From Candidatus Omnitrophota bacterium (GTDB lineage: Bacteria; Omnitrophota; Gorgyraeia; Aquiviventales; Aquiviventaceae): DNA of 7,736 bases. A model generated the notes under the pieces. The model worked only from the letters and a program-made list of their open reading frames with translations, did not search any database and was not told the origin of the DNA. The position numbers and the translations under genes are program-made. Shown piece by piece: positions 1 through 6,000 of the stretch (within the stretch, counting starts at the first letter, position 1; every line of letters begins with the position of its first letter). Location: assembly GCA_020057015.1 (NCBI GenBank), contig JAGVGS010000149.1:1-7736 (forward strand), read 5' to 3'.

Positions 1-3000
1 CCGCCAGACTATCGAGCGCGGCCCTATCGCCTTTGCTACTGCCAACCAAACCCTTGGCTCCCCTGATTTCCACGATCGGTTGGTCGGCGAGCCGTTTGAT
101 CGCGTGGCCGCGCGCCAGGCCGCGCGCGATGCGGTTTATGAGAACGCCCAAGGTCGCCTGGTGCCGTTTCAGCCGCTGCCGACCGGCCCGGTGGCCTTTG
201 TGACGGATGGGGCCCCCACCGGTGCCGCAGCATCCAGGTCTGTGGCGGCCGTGTTGAACTACCTAGTGAGCGCGCCCCAACAGACATTTACGGCGGCAGA
301 CCTGGCATCGCGGACGGCTTTAGAGTGGGGTGCCGTTGACCAAGCGCTTGCGGTCTTGAGAAGCTACGCGTTGGTTTTTGAGCAGCCTTCGCGCTCTGCC
401 GGCAGCGAGCCAGCCTATCAGCTCACCCCCCTGGTGATGGCGAATGCTCCGGCGCTTCAAGCCCTCATGGAGGAGTTGCCGCAGAACCCCTCGCCCGATA
501 AGCAGCAGAAGCTACTGCCCAGGGTCCAAGCCGCACTGGCGGCTGCGAATCGCGCGCTGGGACGCGACATGCGTCCTGAGCAGGCCTTGCCGCGTCTGCG
601 CGACGCGCTGAGGGCCTATAACGAGCGCTGGAAGGCGATGCCCGTCGAGCATCGTCCACTCTACAATACCATCGTTGATTTTGCTGCCGCAGAACTGGGC
701 TTTATCTTTACGCTGGAGGAGCGTGCCGTGCTTCAGCGGCGAATGAATACATTGAGATTCTTCGACGAGTTGCTTAATCCTATACTGCTGAGCGATTATT
801 TCTGGCAAATCCTCGCGGCACGGCTCCGGCCTGATGGCAAGGTCGGGTTCACCCATTATGAAACAGCGACTCACCGATATATGGTGGCCTGGGGCTCTGG
901 CGGCAGCACAGAGACGCTGGTTGCTCAGCCAGGGTCCTGGAGCAGGCTGGCACAGTCCCCCCGTTTCGATGGCGGATATGAAATAGTTTGGCTAAGAGTT
1001 GATGATAATACAGTATCTTATAGCGGCCAAATAAATTACGTACCGGCATTTACAGCTACGGATTTGGCTGAACTCGCATCAGGACCCCTTGATGCCAAGG
1101 GGCTGGACATCGTGCGCGCCTGGTTGAAGAAAATCTATCCTGAGACCTTAGGAAAGGCGGCCGATAAGCTGACGCGCGCAGGCAGTAATGTCGAAGAAGT
1201 CATTCAACGCTACGCATTTACCGGGTCAGCTGCCGAGATTCTTCGCGTGCTGGCGCGCCAGCCGGTCACGCCGGGAACTCCACCGCTGCCGACCGGCCCG
1301 GTGGCTTTTGTGACCGATGGCGCTCCCCTTGTATCCGTGACCTCAAGTGCTCTTTACGATTTTGTGAAGCGTAGCTTCAACCGGCGCATCCTAGAGCAGG
1401 TAGTCGATAGGGTAGCGCAGAGTATGAGCGCGACCTTGGGGTATAAGGTGGATGCCAAACTTGTCGGGAGCATGGGGTACTTGGGTGGAGCTAGGGACAA
1501 TATCGATATTGTGCTGGTGACAGAGAGATTCGATATCAATCAGTTGGAAGAAGGGTTGGTTGCGCCAGCAGTGCGCAGAAGTTTCGTACGAGCATTCAAC
1601 GAGCAGCTGAGACGGTTTGGGGTTACCGCGTCGTCAAGCCATATTACTGTTGGGCAACCAAATGGCGAGAGCGTGACCGTAGCGCTTGACTTGTTCCAAC
1701 AAGGCTCCTGGGAAGATGCAGGGCGGATGGCGGAGCTGTTGCTTGATGAAAAGTCAGAGCCTCAGCGATACGTAGCTCTGGTCTACTACTTTGGCGATGA
1801 AGCGATGTATTCCGAGATTCTCACGGACTTTCATGCGATACCGGCTGAGGGGAATAGCGACGCATTCTTGCAGGTCTGGGGCCCAAGGATCGCGGCACTT
1901 CTGGAATCTCGCGAGTACGCTCGTCTCTCACCCCAAGAGATTGGTCAGATGATCGGAGAGCGGCTGCAGCGACCGATTGCAGGTGACGAACTGGAGCCAG
2001 CGCCGGCCACGCCCTTCGGCCTCCCCGACCAGCTGCAGCGCCTCGAACAGTTCATGGGGGCGAATAACGGACAGGGCGATGTCCGGGGCACTATTCTGGA
2101 ACTCTTCGCCTCGACCGATGTCTTCATCAGTAAGACCGCGACCCACCCCACAATTGACGTCGGGGTGAGCACGGCGGCAGTCTCCGGGGTGTCCGGGGGC
2201 GGGGCGCAGGCCGGCACCTCGGCCGGCAGCCGCGAGCCCCGGAATCTTTCCGGTGGCGGCGAGATTCAACGCCGCGAGCTGGAGGTCTTTCTGAGCACGA
2301 TCAAGCCCAAGCTGGCCGGGATGAACGTCGGCCAGGCGCTCAATATCGATAGCCTCCTGGAAGACATTGGCCGGGGGCTCAAGGAGAAAGAAGACGATCC
2401 GGATCTCATCTACGCCGGCTCCGTGGTCACCGCCACGTCCATGGCCGTGATCCGGGCCCTGGCGCGCTCCGCCCAGGTCGACGAAGAAGTCGCGGTGTTC
2501 TATCTCTACAATCTGCTGGCGGAACAAGCGGGCGCGCCGACCTTAGCCCAGATGACCCTGCCGATCTACATGGCCAAGGCCAATGACGGGGGAGTGCACG
2601 GGGCGACCGAGCCCTCAGACGAATTTGAGAGCGGCAAACGGCCGGTCCTGCCGGTGCAGGAATTCCTGTTTGTGCCGGCGGGCTACGCGACCTATTCCGA
2701 GGCCCTGGCGGCCTTACGCGCGGTCACGAAGCGCTACTACGAGTTCGTGAAGGAGATTGACCCGAACTATCAGTTCGGGGCCGAAGCGGCCATCAAGTCC
2801 AAAAAGCTCACCTCGAACCGCCAGGTCTTCGCACTCATGACGCGGGCCATTGAGGAAACCCCGGGCGGCGAAGGGGTTTTCATTGCGACCGACGTCGCGG
2901 CTTCGGAGCTCAAGGGGAGGAATCCGCAGACCAAGAAAGATCTCGGCTACTACTACGGCGACGATGCCCGCCAGGAGTTCGGCGTGGCGAGCGGCTACCT

Positions 3001-6000
3001 TACCCCGGAGCAGGTCATCGCGTACTGGCAGAAACTCATCCAGGACTTCCCGCGGATCATCTCGATTGAGGATCTGTTCCACGAGAGTGACTATGCTGCC
3101 TGGGAGGCAGGGACCCAGGCTTTGCAGCATCTGGTGGCCCTCATCGGCGACGACATCTTCGTCACCGATCCGGCACTGGTCTCCACGGGCGCCACGCAGC
3201 AACAAGCGACCGGACTCTTAAACAAGATCAACCAGGCCGGCACCATGCGCCGGTCGTTTCTGGCCACGATCCTGGCGCGGCACTTGCCGGTTAAAGCAGG
3301 CGAGCTGCCCTGGGTCATCGCCGTGTCGCATCGCTCCGGGGAGCCGGCCAACCAAGACATGATGGCGCTCCTGTCGGTGGGCATTGGCGCGGAATTCATC
3401 AAGACGACCGTGGGCAGCGATGCCGGGGGCGGCCAAGGGCGGGAGGCCAAAGTCAACGCCCTGGGCATGATGGCGGCCAAGTGGGCGAATCGCGGCACCC
3501 CGCTGCGCTACCAGGGCGCTCGCATCCTCACTGATCCTCAGCGGCCCTTTGAGCAGCGGATCGCGGAGATGATGCAAAAGGCAAAAGAGCGCCAGGGACC
3601 TTCTGCGGTCGGGAATGCCGATGAACTTTTCGACCCGCCGACTGCCCCCCCGATGCCGGCACGTGAGCCAGGCGCGCCACTTGCCGGAGCCCCAAGTGAG
3701 TCGGCACGATCCGCGAGCAGTCAGGAAGTGGTCGATCGCGGTCTGCTGCCGATGGGTAGGGATGCACATATGTTAAGCCTGGGTGTCAGCACCGCTGGCA
3801 GCGACGAAATCTTCTTCGCGAAGACAAGTCCTGAATTGAAGATTGTCGCCACTACAGTCGATGAGCAGGGAATCAGGCTCGCCGAAGCAACCGCCAAGGA
3901 AGCCGGCGTGGGCGGCCAGATCGAGTTCAAACTGGAAGACGCGACGCAGCCCTGGCGCGACTACGAGGATGGTTCATTTGATCTCGTCTATGCCAGGCTC
4001 TCCATGCACTGGATGTCACGACAGCAGGTCGAACACGTCTTTGCCGAGATGGCGCGCGTGGTGAAAAATGGCGGTCGGATTGTCATTGTCGTGAAATCCG
4101 ATGGGGACTATTGGGCGCATCATCAGACCGCTCAACGTGATGACGCGACCGGCCTCACGAGCTTCGTCGATGATGAGCTTGTTCCACCTAAGAAACTCGA
4201 GCGACAGTTCTTCTCTCGGAGCAGCCTGCGAGCTTATGCCGAGCGGAGCGGTTTGGCCGTTGAAGAAGACGGCATTTGGGAAAGTCGCGAAACGCTGGTC
4301 AAGGATTTTATGCGCACGGTGCCCGCGAGGCATGAGAGTTCACTGGTGACGATGGTCGATTCCAAGCCGGTGAGGTCGGTCCAGGGCCCCTCAGCCGGGG
4401 GCCCCGTGTCTCCTCTCGGCTCTGGGGCCGGCAGCAGCGATGCGCCGCTGTCTGGTGAGATGGCACTCCGTCAGCAGCTTGAGGGGATCAGGCTTGAGCA
4501 CCTCTCGCCGCTCGAGAACCTTTATGGGTCTGCAGATGCCACTTCGCTTGCTAAGACACGGAACTCAGCCAAGGAAGTTGTCAGCGTGCTTGTGGCTTTC
4601 GTACGCGAGCCCTCAGCTGAGGAAGGTCTGTTGCGCCAGCAGCTGGAGACGTTGGTTGAGCGCCCCACGGATTACGAACACATCGGCCGTTGGCGGACGG
4701 CGTTGAACAGCATTGTGCAGGACGCTGCCAATCTCAAAGCCCAGCGCCAAGGCCAGCCTATCGCCGGCGAGCCTGCGCCGGCATCCGCTGGTGCCGCACC
4801 TGCCGGAGAGTCCGCGTCGCCGTCTGCTGCTGCGGTACAGTCCATCCTGGATGAGTTGAGCATGCCAAAGACACAGCCGCGTGGGAAGTTGACCATAGGC
4901 CATTCCATCCTGCTCGATGAGCACGGGCACACAATCTCGCTCAAGGCACCGCCGGCGCGCGGTCCTGAGCCGGCGTATCGCATCCCACTCGCTTTTCGAA
5001 ACGGCCGGTGGGAAGTGATGGACGACTATAAGGGCGCTGTCCCGGAGGCCCTGAGCGATGCGCTCGCGCGCGTCAACGCTACGTCCAGCACGCCGCCTGC
5101 CGGAGCAGCGTCGACGACCGAGCCGGCACGATCCGTTGCAGCCACCGCCGACAGTGCGGCTGAGGGTGCATTGTCGGCGCAACAACGGCTGGAAGAGATA
5201 CTTGCCGAGATCGCCTTATTGGAGAATGAGCAGAGAGCAGCGGCGATGGCGCTGCTGTCAAGGATGCCGGTCAGTCCAACGGAGTCCGAGGCGATGGCAC
5301 GGCACCAGAGGACGCTGGAGACCCGATTGCTTGGCCTCGAAGAGCAGCGCAGGGTGATAGAGACCCAGCTGAAGGATGACGCGCTGCGAGCGCGCCTCGC
5401 CGAGAGGGCTGTGGCCGCCACGCTCCTTACGCCAACCCAGGCCGCAGCGCGCATCCAAGGTTGGCTCGACGAAGGGATGACGCCTGCCGAGATCATGGCC
5501 CGCATCCGGACGCGGAATTTTGCCCGGGCGCCAACGACGCCTGAGGAAGTTTTTCAAATCGCTTTGGTCGTAACCGCCGAGGCTCCAGGCTTCGACGATA
5601 TCCGCTTTGCCGAGCGCGACGGCACGCTCATCATCGCGAAGGGGGCTTCGCTTGAGGCGCTGGCGGTCCAGGGCCCCCCTGCTGGAGGGCCGGCATCTTC
5701 TGACGAGGAGTTGTTGCTGGAAGCGCTCAAGCGCGACCCGGTATTGTCAGAAGAAATCCACGAGCTGCTTGAGTTGCCGGCGGTTGTCGAGGTGGTTTCG
5801 GCTTATGCTCGAGCGGTCCGGGAACACTTCCGATTGGTGTTCGCAGCTCAGCCATCGATTGCAGGGCCGCAAGAGCTGCTTGCGCAAGATCGAGCGCTCG
5901 AGCGTTTGCGTGAGGAATTCGATGAAAACCTTACGAGTATCCCAGCCGTCCGAGCTGCAACTAGTAGCCGGGATGATCTGGCCTGGCCCGATGATGATCG

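Noticed and set aside
2060..2100. A possible separate enolase gene start before residue 694
   Set aside because: The frame is continuous with the NTase-like domain, there is no stop upstream, and I see no convincing start codon with a ribosome binding site at the domain edge.
1928..2527. 199-codon open frame on the - strand opposite the enolase-like region
   Set aside because: It lies antisense to a strongly conserved domain in very GC-rich DNA, where antisense frames stay open by codon bias. The product has no recognisable family and no ribosome binding site stands out.
2714..3769. - strand open frames of 130-180 codons opposite the enolase-like domain
   Set aside because: The + strand carries conserved enolase motifs across the same bases. 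The antisense products look like mirror-image composition artefacts.
4384..4404. Perfect 7-bp hairpin (gggcccc, 7-base loop, ggggccc) as a possible terminator
   Set aside because: It has no T-tract after it, lies in the middle of an open frame, and is explained by Gly/Pro codons of a linker.
4613..5505. Several overlapping - strand open frames of 100-190 codons
   Set aside because: They overlap each other in different frames, encode Arg/Ser/Ala-rich low-information peptides, and are opposite a continuous + strand coding frame.
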